Shown here in pieces: positions 45,254-54,568 of a stretch of 64,000 bases of DNA. The notes under the pieces are model-generated. The model saw only the letters and a list, made by a program, of their open reading frames with translations, did no database searches and had not been told where the DNA came from. The stretch comes from Sulfuriferula sp. Its GTDB lineage: Bacteria > Pseudomonadota > Gammaproteobacteria > Burkholderiales > Sulfuriferulaceae. The DNA is taken from positions 110,988-174,987 of the forward strand of contig JABFSE010000004.1 of the NCBI GenBank assembly GCA_013140765.1, read 5' to 3'. Numbering within the stretch: position 1 is the first letter of the stretch; the number at the start of each line of letters is the position of its first letter. A program made the translations under genes and the position numbers.

Positions 45254-45447
45254 TGCCTAATTCGCACACCACCACCGTCAAATGCCCCACCTGCAAGACC
45301 GCTGTCGCATGGACACCCGAACAAACTTACCGCCCATTTTGCTCAGAACGCTGTCGTTTAATCGACCTAGGCGCATGGGGTAGCGAACAATACCGCGTTC
45401 CTGTATCAGGGTTAGCCGACACCAGCGACGCGGAACAGCTGAACTAA
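45253..45447 (+). CDS. yacG: DNA gyrase inhibitor YacG
   Basis: A 64 aa zinc protein. Its four zinc cysteines lie in [10 protein letters not shown] and [14 protein letters not shown]. YacG binds GyrB and inhibits DNA binding in E. coli. The stop lies within four bases of the converging rpiA stop, so the two genes overlap at their 3' ends. Confidence 0.93.
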   Translation: MPNSHTTTVKCPTCKTAVAWTPEQTYRPFCSERCRLIDLGAWGSEQYRVPVSGLADTSDAEQLN

Positions 45448-46106
45448 TCACCTGCCTTCATCGTTTTTACGCCATCCGCCGTTCCCAGCAACAAAACATC
45501 AGCTGGACGCAACGCAAACAAACCATTCGTCACCACACCCACGATTTGATTTAGCTTAGTTTCCAACTCAACAGGATTCATGATAGTCAAGCCCAGCACA
45601 TCCAAAATAACATTACCGTTATCAGTCGTAAAACCTTCACGTAAGCGCGGCTGACCACCCAACTTAACTAACTCACGCGCCACATAGCTACGCGCCATAG
45701 GAATAACCTCTACAGGCAATGGAAATTTACCCATCACATCGACTAATTTAGACGCATCCGCTAGACAAATAAATTTCTTAGCACATGCCGCGACGATTTT
45801 TTCCCGTGTCAACGCACCGCCACCACCTTTAACCATATGTAAATGCTTGGTAATTTCATCCGCGCCATCTACATAAATTTCCAGCTCGCCGACGTTATTC
45901 AATTCATACACAGCAATACCATGTGATTTCAAGCGTTGCGCTGTCGCCTCACTACTCGCCACCGCGCCGTCAAAACGACCTTTTACCTTCGCTAATTCAT
46001 CAATAAAGAAATTAGCCGTTGACCCCGTACCCACGCCGATAATACCTTGTGGCACATAATCTATCGCTGCGCGAGCTACTGCTTGTTTTAATTCATCTTG
46101 CGTCAT
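45444..46106 (-). CDS. rpiA: Ribose-5-phosphate isomerase A
   Basis: A 220 aa enzyme interconverting ribose-5-phosphate and ribulose-5-phosphate in the pentose phosphate and Calvin pathways. Signature segments are [20 protein letters not shown] and [14 protein letters not shown] (catalytic lysine and glutamate region). Normal length. It stands alone, converging with yacG and divergent from ilvA. Confidence 0.96.
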   Translation of the reverse strand: MTQDELKQAVARAAIDYVPQGIIGVGTGSTANFFIDELAKVKGRFDGAVASSEATAQRLKSHGIAVYELNNVGELEIYVDGADEITKHLHMVKGGGGALTREKIVAACAKKFICLADASKLVDVMGKFPLPVEVIPMARSYVARELVKLGGQPRLREGFTTDNGNVILDVLGLTIMNPVELETKLNQIVGVVTNGLFALRPADVLLLGTADGVKTMKAGD

Positions 46107-46225
46107 TATTTAACCTCAGCATCATTACAAAAACATAAAACAAACAGGATAACCATAAATGAGAATTTTCACAAATCACGCAAGGTCTGTTAATCTTAGC
46201 AACTCACCGAAAATCAGCCATTATC

Positions 46226-47743
46226 ATGAATAGCGACACTGACTACCTAGCCAAAATCCTCACCTCTCACGTTTACGATGTAGCGATAGAATCGCCGTTG
46301 GAGCTTGCAAGCAATCTCTCGACGCGTATCGGCAATCAGATTTACCTCAAACGTGAAGACTTACAGCCCGTATTCTCATTCAAGTTGCGTGGCGCGTATA
46401 ACAAAATGGCAGGCTTATCCACCGCCGAACTACAAGCAGGTGTGATTACCGCATCAGCGGGCAATCACGCCCAAGGTGTCGCACTGGCGGCGGAGAAACT
46501 AGGTTGCCGCGCCACCATCGTCATGCCTGCACCTACACCGCAAATCAAAGTCAATGCGGTCAAAGCACGCGGTGCTACAGCCATACTTATCGGCGACACT
46601 TACGACGACGCTTACGCGCACGCAAAAAAACTAGCTGAACAAACAGGTGCGACCTACGTCCATCCCTACGACGACCCCGCCGTTATCGCAGGACAAGGCA
46701 CAATAGCCATGGAAATTTTGCGCCAACACAGCGCACCCATAGACGCAGTTTTTATCCCCGTTGGCGGCGGCGGGTTAATCGCAGGCATGGCAGTCTATAT
46801 CAAACGCCTCAAACCTGGCATCAAAGTTATTGGCGTTGAACCTGAAGACGCAGACGCAATGGCACGCTCACTAGAGATGAAACAGCGGGTATTATTATCC
46901 CAAGTCGGCATATTTGCTGACGGTGTCGCGGTCAAACAAGTCGGCGAAGAAACCTTCCGCCTCGCCAGCCTGCATGTCGATGAAATCATCCGTGTTGATA
47001 ACGACGCTATCTGCGCCGCGATTAAAGACGTATTTGAAGACACCCGTTCGATATTAGAACCATCAGGCGCACTCTCAGTCGCAGGCGCAAAATTGTGGTG
47101 CGCTCGTGAACAGGCAAAAGACAAAACCGTCATCGCCATCGCCAGTGGTGCAAACATGAATTTTGACCGCCTGCGCTACATCGCCGAACGCGCCGAGTTG
47201 GGTGAGCGCCGCGAAGCCATCTTAGCTGTCACCATCCCTGAAACGCCAGGCAGCTTTAAGGCGTTTTGCACCTTACTGGGCGCGCGCAACATCACCGAAT
47301 TCAACTACCGTTTTGCCAGCAATCAAGATGCGCATGTCTTTGTCGGCGTACAAGTAGCCAACCGCCAGGCAGGCACTGATTTAGTCAATATGTTAGCCAG
47401 TAACAACCTGACCACGTTAGACTTAACCGACAACGAAATGGCCAAGCTCCATGTGCGCCACTTAGTCGGCGGGCACGCGCCACAGGCTGAACATGAGCTA
47501 CTGTATCGCTTTGAATTCCCTGAACGCCCAGGCGCATTGATGAAATTCCTCAACGCCCTCAGCCAAAACTGGAACATCAGCCTGTTTCACTATCGTAACC
47601 ACGGTGCAGACTACGGCCGCGTATTAGTAGGCATACAAGTGCCGCCGTCCGAACACGCCCATTTCCACGCCTCGCTAGACACGTTAGCCTACCCCTATTG
47701 GGATGAAACAGACAATCCCGCTTACCAACTATTCCTCAGCTAA
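46226..47743 (+). CDS. ilvA: Threonine ammonia-lyase, biosynthetic
   Basis: A 505 aa PLP enzyme converting threonine to 2-oxobutyrate, the first isoleucine-specific step. The PLP lysine is in FSFKLRGAYNKM, followed by SAGNHAQGVALAA and the glycine loop PVGGGGLIAGM. Two ACT-like regulatory domains follow from about residue 325 (ETPGSFKAFCTLLG and ERPGALMKFLNALS), so this is the long, feedback-regulated form. Its stop overlaps the slt start by one base. Confidence 0.96.
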   Translation: MNSDTDYLAKILTSHVYDVAIESPLELASNLSTRIGNQIYLKREDLQPVFSFKLRGAYNKMAGLSTAELQAGVITASAGNHAQGVALAAEKLGCRATIVMPAPTPQIKVNAVKARGATAILIGDTYDDAYAHAKKLAEQTGATYVHPYDDPAVIAGQGTIAMEILRQHSAPIDAVFIPVGGGGLIAGMAVYIKRLKPGIKVIGVEPEDADAMARSLEMKQRVLLSQVGIFADGVAVKQVGEETFRLASLHVDEIIRVDNDAICAAIKDVFEDTRSILEPSGALSVAGAKLWCAREQAKDKTVIAIASGANMNFDRLRYIAERAELGERREAILAVTIPETPGSFKAFCTLLGARNITEFNYRFASNQDAHVFVGVQVANRQAGTDLVNMLASNNLTTLDLTDNEMAKLHVRHLVGGHAPQAEHELLYRFEFPERPGALMKFLNALSQNWNISLFHYRNHGADYGRVLVGIQVPPSEHAHFHASLDTLAYPYWDETDNPAYQLFLS

Positions 47744-49674
47744 TGCGTTATTTATTGATTATTTATTTGCTGTCATTGAGCCTATACACCCACGCCGATG
47801 ACAGCGCAGACTACCTTGCCGCCCGCGACGCTTTTCGTAACGGACAATTACAAAAACTGCCCGACTACGCCGAACAACTCAAAGCCTCGCCCCTGCTCCC
47901 GTATATACAATACTGGCAACTTACATCACGGCTCAAAACTGCCACGACCGATGAAATACGTTATTTTATCGCCCGCAACAGCGACACCCCGCTATCCAAT
48001 AAGCTACGCACGGATTGGCTACGTCAACTTGCCCAGCAATCAGACTGGTCAACCTACCTCAATGAATATCCCTTAGTCGTCAACCCCGATTTAAGCCTGC
48101 AATGCTATGCGCTACAAGGACGCATCCAGCTTAATCAGCCCACTGCCATCGTCGAAGCAAAGCAGCTATGGCTTACCAACAAAGACCTGCCCAGCACTTG
48201 CAATCCACTATTTGTCACACTCATTAACGCGCAACAAATTAACACCGATGAGCTTTGGCAACGCATACGGCTACTGCTCGCTAACAACGCGCCAGCCTCA
48301 GCCATCACTTGGTCGGAATACGCCAACACGCCACTCGATAGCAAGCTAATCAACAGTGCCAACAGCAATCCAGACAAGCTACTCAGTAACGACAAATTCA
48401 CCCAACGCAACCAACGTGAAACCGCTATCTACGCACTCACACGCCTAGCCACTCGCGATGCGACCTTAGCCGCGCAACATTGGCAACGTATTAAGGAAGA
48501 ATTTAACAAAGCAGATCAGCAATATGTCTGGGGGCAAATCGCGCTCTACGGCGCACGCCAGCACCTCAAAGACGCTTACAGCTGGTTTGAGCGTAGTGAC
48601 GACACGCAGTTAAATGATGAGCAACGCGCTTGGCGCATTCGCGCCGCATTATGGGCTGGCAACTGGCGTGAAGTACAAGCCAGCATCCTCGCCATGCCCG
48701 ACGCACAACGCAACGAAAGCGTCTGGCGTTACTGGCTGGCGCGTGCCTATAAAACGCAGAACAAAGTCCTCGCCGCCAACACATTATTTGCCACCCTATC
48801 TAAGGAATACAACTTTTATGGGCTGTTAGCCGAAGAAGAATTAGGCGCGACACTCACCAACCTCACCATCAATATCAACGTCAGCAATGACGAAGTTGCC
48901 GCCATACAACGCATCCCCGCAATACAACGAGCTATCGCCCTCTATCAAATGGACTTACGCACCGAAGCCAATGCCGAATGGTCATGGGCAACACGCAATT
49001 TTGACGACCGTCGCCTGCTTGCCGCCGCTGAACTCGCCCGTCAGCAAGGCTGGTTAGACCGCGCCATCAACACCGCCGACCGCACCCAACAACTGCATAA
49101 CTTTGATTTACGTTTTTTATCCCCCTACCGCGACACAGCCAAGCAATATGCCAAACAATACGGGCTAGACGAAGCCTGGGTATATGGGCTAATGCGCCAA
49201 GAAAGCCGCTTTGTCAGCCACGCCAAATCAGGTGTAGGTGCGGCAGGCATCATGCAAATCATGCCCGCCACCGCACATTGGATAGCCAACAAGCTAGGCA
49301 TTAAACGTTTTCAAACAACCGCACTGCATGACTTAGACACCAATATGCAATTCGGCATGTATTACCTGAAAACCATACAACAAAGCCTGGATAACTCCGA
49401 CGTACTCGCCACCGCCGCCTACAATGCGGGGCCTGGTCGTGCGCGCCGTTGGCGAGCTGAAACAGCCGTCGAAGGTGCGATTTACGCTGAAAACATTCCC
49501 TTTAGCGAAACCCGTGACTATGTTAAAAAGGTCATGGCCAATGCTGTTTTTTACGCACGCCGCTTCAACCAGCCCGACACCTCCATCAAAACCCGCCTAG
49601 GGACAATTAGCGGCAGTAGCAACACACCTGCCTGCGGCGGCACTGACGACAACGCCCCCATATGCGCTAACTAA
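47743..49674 (+). CDS. slt: Soluble lytic murein transglycosylase
   Basis: A 643 aa periplasmic enzyme with a signal peptide (residues about 1-18, cleavage near THA-DD). It has a long alpha-helical superhelix (U and L domains) and a C-terminal SLT domain with the catalytic Glu in LMRQESRFVSHAKSGVGAAGIMQI, plus TYNAGPG-like AYNAGPGRARRW. It cleaves peptidoglycan to 1,6-anhydro products. It overlaps the ilvA stop at its start and the converging bioA stop at its end. Confidence 0.94.
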   Translation: MRYLLIIYLLSLSLYTHADDSADYLAARDAFRNGQLQKLPDYAEQLKASPLLPYIQYWQLTSRLKTATTDEIRYFIARNSDTPLSNKLRTDWLRQLAQQSDWSTYLNEYPLVVNPDLSLQCYALQGRIQLNQPTAIVEAKQLWLTNKDLPSTCNPLFVTLINAQQINTDELWQRIRLLLANNAPASAITWSEYANTPLDSKLINSANSNPDKLLSNDKFTQRNQRETAIYALTRLATRDATLAAQHWQRIKEEFNKADQQYVWGQIALYGARQHLKDAYSWFERSDDTQLNDEQRAWRIRAALWAGNWREVQASILAMPDAQRNESVWRYWLARAYKTQNKVLAANTLFATLSKEYNFYGLLAEEELGATLTNLTININVSNDEVAAIQRIPAIQRAIALYQMDLRTEANAEWSWATRNFDDRRLLAAAELARQQGWLDRAINTADRTQQLHNFDLRFLSPYRDTAKQYAKQYGLDEAWVYGLMRQESRFVSHAKSGVGAAGIMQIMPATAHWIANKLGIKRFQTTALHDLDTNMQFGMYYLKTIQQSLDNSDVLATAAYNAGPGRARRWRAETAVEGAIYAENIPFSETRDYVKKVMANAVFYARRFNQPDTSIKTRLGTISGSSNTPACGGTDDNAPICAN

Positions 49675-50977
49675 GCAGCTGATTCAACGCAAATAAAGCA
49701 CCTGCCACCAACTGCGTGATTTCAACCTCGCTAATCACGTAAGGCGGCATAAAATACACAGTATTGCCGATAGGTCGCAACAACACACCCTGCGTCAATG
49801 CCGCCAAATAAAACTGCCGCGCAAAATCCGCAGGCGCATTCACCACATCAAAAGCCCATATCATCCCCGTGCGCCGCCAATGTTGCACACGCGAGTGCTG
49901 GCGCAAGCCTATCGCCGCCGCATCCAAATAATCACCTTTACGCGCATTCTGCACTAGCACATCATCATCGGCAAAAATTGCCAAACTCGCCAACGCCGCC
50001 CGACAAGCCAGCGGATTGCCTGTATAAGAATGTGAATGTAAAAATCCCCGTGCCGTACTATCCGCATAAAATGCCTGGTAAATCGCATCCGTCGTCAACA
50101 CCGCCGACAACGGCAAATACCCGCCCGTAATCCCCTTAGACAAACACACCATATCAGGCTTAATCTGCGCTTGCTCATAAGCAAACATCGTCCCTGTGCG
50201 CCCGAAACCCACCGCAATTTCGTCAGCAATCAAGTGCACTTGATATAAATCGCATAATTCACGCACACGGCGCAAATACACCGCATCATACATTGCCATG
50301 CCCGCCGCACCTTGTACCAAGGGCTCAACTATCATGGCCGCAATGTTGTGATGATGCTGACTAAAATACTGCTCAACCTCTGCCGCTGCGCGTAACGCAT
50401 AATCTGCCGCCGTTTCGCCCACCTCAGCTAAACGCCCATCAGGACTCATCATCTGCACACTATGACGCAATAAAGGCGCGTAAGTATCCTTAAAAATAGC
50501 CACATCTGTCACCGACAACGCCCCCAAGGTTTCACCGTGATAGCTATTTTTCAGACTGATGAATTCAGTTTTATCCGCCAGACCCACATTACGCCAATAA
50601 TGAAAACTCATTTTCAACGCGATTTCCGTCGCGCTTGCACCATCTGAGCCATAAAAAGCGTGACCTAAGCCCGTTAATTGCGCCAACTGCTCAGACAGTG
50701 CCACCACAGGCTGATGCGTACACCCAGCCAACATCACATGCTCAATCAGATTGAGTTGATCAATAATCGCCGCGTTAATCCGCGCATTGCTATGCCCAAA
50801 TAAATTCACCCACCAAGATGAAATACCGTCAATATAAGCACGCCCCGCATCGTCGTACAACCACACGCCTTGCCCACGCGCTATCACCAAGGGCGGCGTT
50901 ATCAACTGCTGTTTCATTTGCGTGCATGGATGCCATACTGCCGCCTGTGTACGTGCCACCCAATCTACATTACTCAT
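49667..50977 (-). CDS. bioA: Adenosylmethionine-8-amino-7-oxononanoate aminotransferase
   Basis: A 436 aa class III aminotransferase making diaminopelargonic acid with SAM as amino donor. Family features are WHPCTQMKQ near residue 15, GISSWWVNLFGH, YGSDGASATEIALKM, and the PLP lysine segment VCLSKGITGGYLPLSAV. The start is ATG at 50977. It is separate from the bio operon (58-62 kb) that supplies its substrate; it overlaps slt by eight bases at its 3' end and is divergent from trxA. Confidence 0.95.
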   Translation of the reverse strand: MSNVDWVARTQAAVWHPCTQMKQQLITPPLVIARGQGVWLYDDAGRAYIDGISSWWVNLFGHSNARINAAIIDQLNLIEHVMLAGCTHQPVVALSEQLAQLTGLGHAFYGSDGASATEIALKMSFHYWRNVGLADKTEFISLKNSYHGETLGALSVTDVAIFKDTYAPLLRHSVQMMSPDGRLAEVGETAADYALRAAAEVEQYFSQHHHNIAAMIVEPLVQGAAGMAMYDAVYLRRVRELCDLYQVHLIADEIAVGFGRTGTMFAYEQAQIKPDMVCLSKGITGGYLPLSAVLTTDAIYQAFYADSTARGFLHSHSYTGNPLACRAALASLAIFADDDVLVQNARKGDYLDAAAIGLRQHSRVQHWRRTGMIWAFDVVNAPADFARQFYLAALTQGVLLRPIGNTVYFMPPYVISEVEITQLVAGALFALNQLLS

Positions 50978-51143
50978 ACTTATTCATCTCATCCATAGCC
51001 CATCTCACAACTTACATTTTAATCAAATTAAACGCATCGCTTCACATTTACCCATTTTTTAGTTAGCATACGTTTATCTACTCATCGCGTGTTAAAAACA
51101 TCGCGTACTTAACTAACATCTTTACACCCATTACGAGGCATAC

Positions 51144-51470
51144 ATGAGCGAGCATATTCATTACGTTACTGACGATACATTTGAGCAAGAAGTCCTGCAA
51201 TCTACCGTCCCTGTATTAGTTGACTATTGGGCTGACTGGTGTGGCCCTTGCAAAATGATAGCCCCCATCCTCGATGAAGTCTCTAAAGAATACGCAGGTC
51301 GTCTCAAAATCGCCAAACTCAACATCGACGAAAACCAAGCAACTCCACCAAAATTCGGCATCCGTGGCATCCCAACCTTAATGATATTCAAAAACGGCAA
51401 CGTAGAAGCGACCAAAGTCGGTGCGCTGTCTAAATCACAACTCACCGCTTTTATTGACAGCAACATTTAA
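51144..51470 (+). CDS. trxA: Thioredoxin 1
   Basis: A 108 aa thioredoxin with the redox motif WCGPC (Cys33, Cys36) and the cis-proline segment [14 protein letters not shown]. It reduces protein disulfides in the cytoplasm and in a sulfur oxidiser may also take part in persulfide release. A GAGGC ribosome site precedes the ATG. The trxA-rho order is conserved in proteobacteria. Confidence 0.97.
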   Translation: MSEHIHYVTDDTFEQEVLQSTVPVLVDYWADWCGPCKMIAPILDEVSKEYAGRLKIAKLNIDENQATPPKFGIRGIPTLMIFKNGNVEATKVGALSKSQLTAFIDSNI

Positions 51471-51481
51471 TTCCATTATCC

Positions 51482-51542
51482 TGCGCCTGAGCCTCACCGA
51501 AATAGCAAACAACAACATTCGCTAAACGGTCATTCAGGCGCA
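51482..51542 (+). repeat. Wide inverted repeat in the trxA-rho spacer
   Basis: TGCGCCTGA (51482-51490) and TCAGGCGCA (51534-51542) are perfect inverted copies separated by 43 bases. It could terminate trxA transcripts or form part of the rho leader, which in E. coli is autoregulated. No T-run follows. Confidence 0.45.
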
Positions 51543-51599
51543 AACAACCTCCCCTATTGATATATATTCTGCCTACTAATTAGGTTTAGAGTCCCCTAC

Positions 51600-52862
51600 A
51601 TGCATTTATCCGACCTGAAATTACTTCACGTCACCGAACTCGTAGAAATGGCCACTGCCAATTCCATCGAAGGTGCGAACCGTTTACGCAAGCAAGAACT
51701 TATTTTTGCCTTGCTCAAAAATCAAGCCAAAAAAGGTGTTAGCATATTTGGCGAAGGCACGCTAGAGGTATTGCCCGATGGCTTTGGCTTCTTACGTTCC
51801 CCTAATACTTCGTACCTTGCCAGCCCTGACGATATTTACATCTCACCGTCGCAAATACGCCGTTTCAACCTACACACAGGCGACTCCATCGAAGGCGAAA
51901 TTCGCATTCCTAAAGATGGCGAACGCTACTTTGCCTTAGTCAAAGTAGATAAAGTCAATAGCGACGCACCTGAAAACGCTAAAAACAAAATCCTGTTTGA
52001 AAACTTAACGCCGCTCCACCCTACCGAACCGTTGTTACTCGAGCGCGACATCCGCGCTGAAGAAAACATCACGGGGCGCATCATCGACATGATAGCCCCT
52101 ATCGGCAAAGGTCAACGCGGTCTATTAGTAGCTAGCCCGAAATCAGGCAAAACCGTCATGTTGCAACACATCGCCCACGCGATTACCAGCAATCACCCTG
52201 ATGTCACCATGATAGTCTTGCTCATTGACGAACGTCCTGAAGAAGTCACAGAAATGACGCGTTCAGTGCGCGGCGAAGTGGTTGCTTCGACTTTTGATGA
52301 GCCCGCCACGCGTCATGTACAAGTCGCTGAAATGGTCATAGAAAAAGCCAAACGGCTGGTTGAGCATAAAAAAGACGTAGTGATACTACTAGACTCTATT
52401 ACTCGTCTTGCCCGCGCTTACAACACCGTTATCCCGTCGTCAGGCAAAGTATTGACAGGTGGTGTCGATGCAAACGCGTTACAACGTCCTAAACGCTTCT
52501 TTGGCGCAGCGCGTAACATCGAAGAAGGCGGCTCACTCACCATCATCGCCACTGCACTGGTCGATACAGGTAGCCGTATGGACGACGTTATCTTTGAAGA
52601 ATTCAAAGGTACGGGCAACATGGAAATCCACTTGGATAGACGCATGGCAGAAAAACGCCTGTATCCAGCTATCAACGTCAACCGCTCAGGCACGCGCCGC
52701 GAAGAACTGCTCCTCAAGAGCGATATCCTGCAAAAAATCTGGGTACTGCGTAAATTGCTCTACCCTATGGATGATTTGGAAGCGATGGAATTCCTGCTGG
52801 ATAAAGTCAAAGCGACTAAGAACAACGCTGAATTCTTTGACTCCATGCGTAGCGGTCGTTAA
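51600..52862 (+). CDS. rho: Transcription termination factor Rho
   Basis: A 420 aa hexameric RNA helicase. It starts with the N-terminal helix bundle [18 protein letters not shown], then the cold-shock-like RNA site [19 protein letters not shown]-loop [12 protein letters not shown], the Q-loop/R-loop region with [20 protein letters not shown], and [13 protein letters not shown]. All motifs look intact. The start ATG lies 129 bases after trxA. Confidence 0.98.
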   Translation: MHLSDLKLLHVTELVEMATANSIEGANRLRKQELIFALLKNQAKKGVSIFGEGTLEVLPDGFGFLRSPNTSYLASPDDIYISPSQIRRFNLHTGDSIEGEIRIPKDGERYFALVKVDKVNSDAPENAKNKILFENLTPLHPTEPLLLERDIRAEENITGRIIDMIAPIGKGQRGLLVASPKSGKTVMLQHIAHAITSNHPDVTMIVLLIDERPEEVTEMTRSVRGEVVASTFDEPATRHVQVAEMVIEKAKRLVEHKKDVVILLDSITRLARAYNTVIPSSGKVLTGGVDANALQRPKRFFGAARNIEEGGSLTIIATALVDTGSRMDDVIFEEFKGTGNMEIHLDRRMAEKRLYPAINVNRSGTRREELLLKSDILQKIWVLRKLLYPMDDLEAMEFLLDKVKATKNNAEFFDSMRSGR

Positions 52863-52896
52863 ATTTTAGGGACGACGGCGTACACGTTGTTTATAT

Positions 52897-52952
52897 AAAA
52901 GCACGGAAAGCACCAAAACGCAGGTCAGTTTTTCGTGTTTTTCGTGCCTTTA
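52897..52952. terminator. Imperfect long hairpin between rho and mltA
   Basis: AAAAGCACGGAAAGCACCAAAA (two parts, 52897-52919) is an imperfect inverted copy of TTTTTCGTGTTTTTCGTGCC at 52929-52948. It lies between converging rho and mltA genes and probably ends both transcripts. Similar GCACGAAAAACACGAAAA blocks occur as intergenic repeats in other bacteria, so it may also be a dispersed repeat. Confidence 0.5.
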
Positions 52953-52992
52953 GTGGATAAAAAACTGCCTGCACCCGCCTAGACTAAGCCTA

Positions 52993-54243
52993 CTAACGCT
53001 TAGCCAACACAGTAGGAACGTCCATCGTTTTAGGTAATAAAATCCACATCTGTCCTGACTGCTTCATCATTCCCGCTTGCTTGCCCGCCGCATCGCCAAA
53101 GCCCCAAAAGAAATCAGCTCGCACATTACCACGTATCGCGCCACCCGTATCTTGCGCCATCATTAAACGATTGAGCGGTGTCGCGGATGACGGCACTGTC
53201 GTCGCCAACCACACAGGCGCACCTAGGGGAATTGCACGCGCATCTACGGCTATGCTACGCTCCGTCGTCAGCGGCACACCTAACGCACCCAGCGGGCCTG
53301 CGTCATTATTGGGTAAAATCTTGAAGAAAATAAAGCTAGGATTTTGCGCCAGAATATCAAACAACTTGCTGGGATTTTTTTGCGCCCATGCCTTGATGCC
53401 TTGCATAGAAGTCTGCGCCAAGGATAGCTCACCTCTATCAGCCAATACCCGCCCGATAGAACGATAAGGATAGCCGTTCTGGTCGGCGTAGCCCACCCGC
53501 AACATACTGCCATCTGCCAGTTGCACACGCCCTGAGCCCTGTATTTGCAAGAAAAATGCCTCTACTGCATTATCCACCCACACCAGCTCATTCCCTGCCA
53601 ATGGTGACTGCTTGCCGTCTATCTGCGAGCGATTAAGATAAGGTACGATTTTATTACCTTCCAAACGCCCACGTAAGCGCATGTTTTTTAATTCAGGGTA
53701 AATCGCACTTAAATCTACTGTTAATAAATCCTTAGGTACGCCGTATAACGGTACGTTATATTTCGCACTCGCTTGTAAACTACCGCGTAACAACGGTTCG
53801 TAATAACCCGTTACCAAACCATCGGTTTTACCATCCACCTGCGCCGATTGATAAACACTAAACCACGTTTCAAAAAATGCTCGGACTTCATCATCATTTT
53901 GCGGTTTGAATTGTGCCGTTGCCGCACATACGGGCTTCCAATCGACTTTACTTTGCAAGCCAGCACATGATTGCACCCAAGCCCCCCATGCCGCTAATAG
54001 CTTATCGTCGTGCCAGCCAGGTAAGCTATCCCAGCCCGCCACACGTAAATTAGGCATGACGCTAGGCTCAACGACAGGTGACACAGGCACTGGCGGGCAT
54101 ACAGGTGCAGGAATAGGGGCGGGGATAGGTTTATCTTGCACGACAGGCAAATTCACAGGTGGCGTGGTTGCGCAACCTGCTAATAACAATAAACTTAACG
54201 CTAGATTGACACGGGTAAGATAAGTCATGCGAAAATAAGCCAT
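52993..54243 (-). CDS. mltA: Membrane-bound lytic murein transglycosylase A
   Basis: A 416 aa lipoprotein with the lipobox LLLLAGC (Cys23), so anchored in the outer membrane, followed by a proline-rich linker. MltA features include the region FETWFSVYQSAQVDGKTDGLVTGYYEPLL, the 3D-domain DTGGAIRGNVRADFFWGFGDAAG with catalytic Asp, and the segment ELVWVDNAVEAFFLQIQGSG. An ATG at 54228 is an alternative start. It converges with rho. Confidence 0.93.
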   Translation of the reverse strand: MAYFRMTYLTRVNLALSLLLLAGCATTPPVNLPVVQDKPIPAPIPAPVCPPVPVSPVVEPSVMPNLRVAGWDSLPGWHDDKLLAAWGAWVQSCAGLQSKVDWKPVCAATAQFKPQNDDEVRAFFETWFSVYQSAQVDGKTDGLVTGYYEPLLRGSLQASAKYNVPLYGVPKDLLTVDLSAIYPELKNMRLRGRLEGNKIVPYLNRSQIDGKQSPLAGNELVWVDNAVEAFFLQIQGSGRVQLADGSMLRVGYADQNGYPYRSIGRVLADRGELSLAQTSMQGIKAWAQKNPSKLFDILAQNPSFIFFKILPNNDAGPLGALGVPLTTERSIAVDARAIPLGAPVWLATTVPSSATPLNRLMMAQDTGGAIRGNVRADFFWGFGDAAGKQAGMMKQSGQMWILLPKTMDVPTVLAKR

Positions 54244-54273
54244 CTATTCATAATTTATCAGTATAACAAAATC

Positions 54274-54522
54274 ATGACTAAACCTTATCAAAGTGTGCCA
54301 CGTTTCTACTTGGAACGCGTTACCATAGCTGCATTATGCAACGAAACCATGAACTTACATTGGGAAGACGAATTAACTGAAATGCACTACATCGCGCAAC
54401 TACTGCCGCTAGATACACTGCTAGAAAATGGTGCTGAATACCTATTAGCACGCAATGAACAGGGGGAGATATTAAAAATTCGCTATGATTTAATCCGCAA
54501 CTTCCCCACACCTGTCAAATAA
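54274..54522 (+). CDS. Rof-like (Rho-binding antiterminator) small protein
   Basis: An 82 aa protein. The spaced pattern FYLERVTIAALCNETMNLHW...EYLLARNEQGEILKIRYDLI resembles the E. coli Rho inhibitor Rof: a short beta-barrel with a central LxxLxNGxEYLLA and terminal IRYDxIxxF block. Rof binds Rho and blocks RNA loading. It lies only 1.4 kb from rho, divergent from mltA. The assignment rests on pattern similarity, not on a search; a general Sm-like fold protein is the alternative. Confidence 0.5.
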   Translation: MTKPYQSVPRFYLERVTIAALCNETMNLHWEDELTEMHYIAQLLPLDTLLENGAEYLLARNEQGEILKIRYDLIRNFPTPVK

Positions 54523-54568
54523 TGATAGCCGCTAAGCATTCATATTGCCGCGCAGCTTAATTTATACG

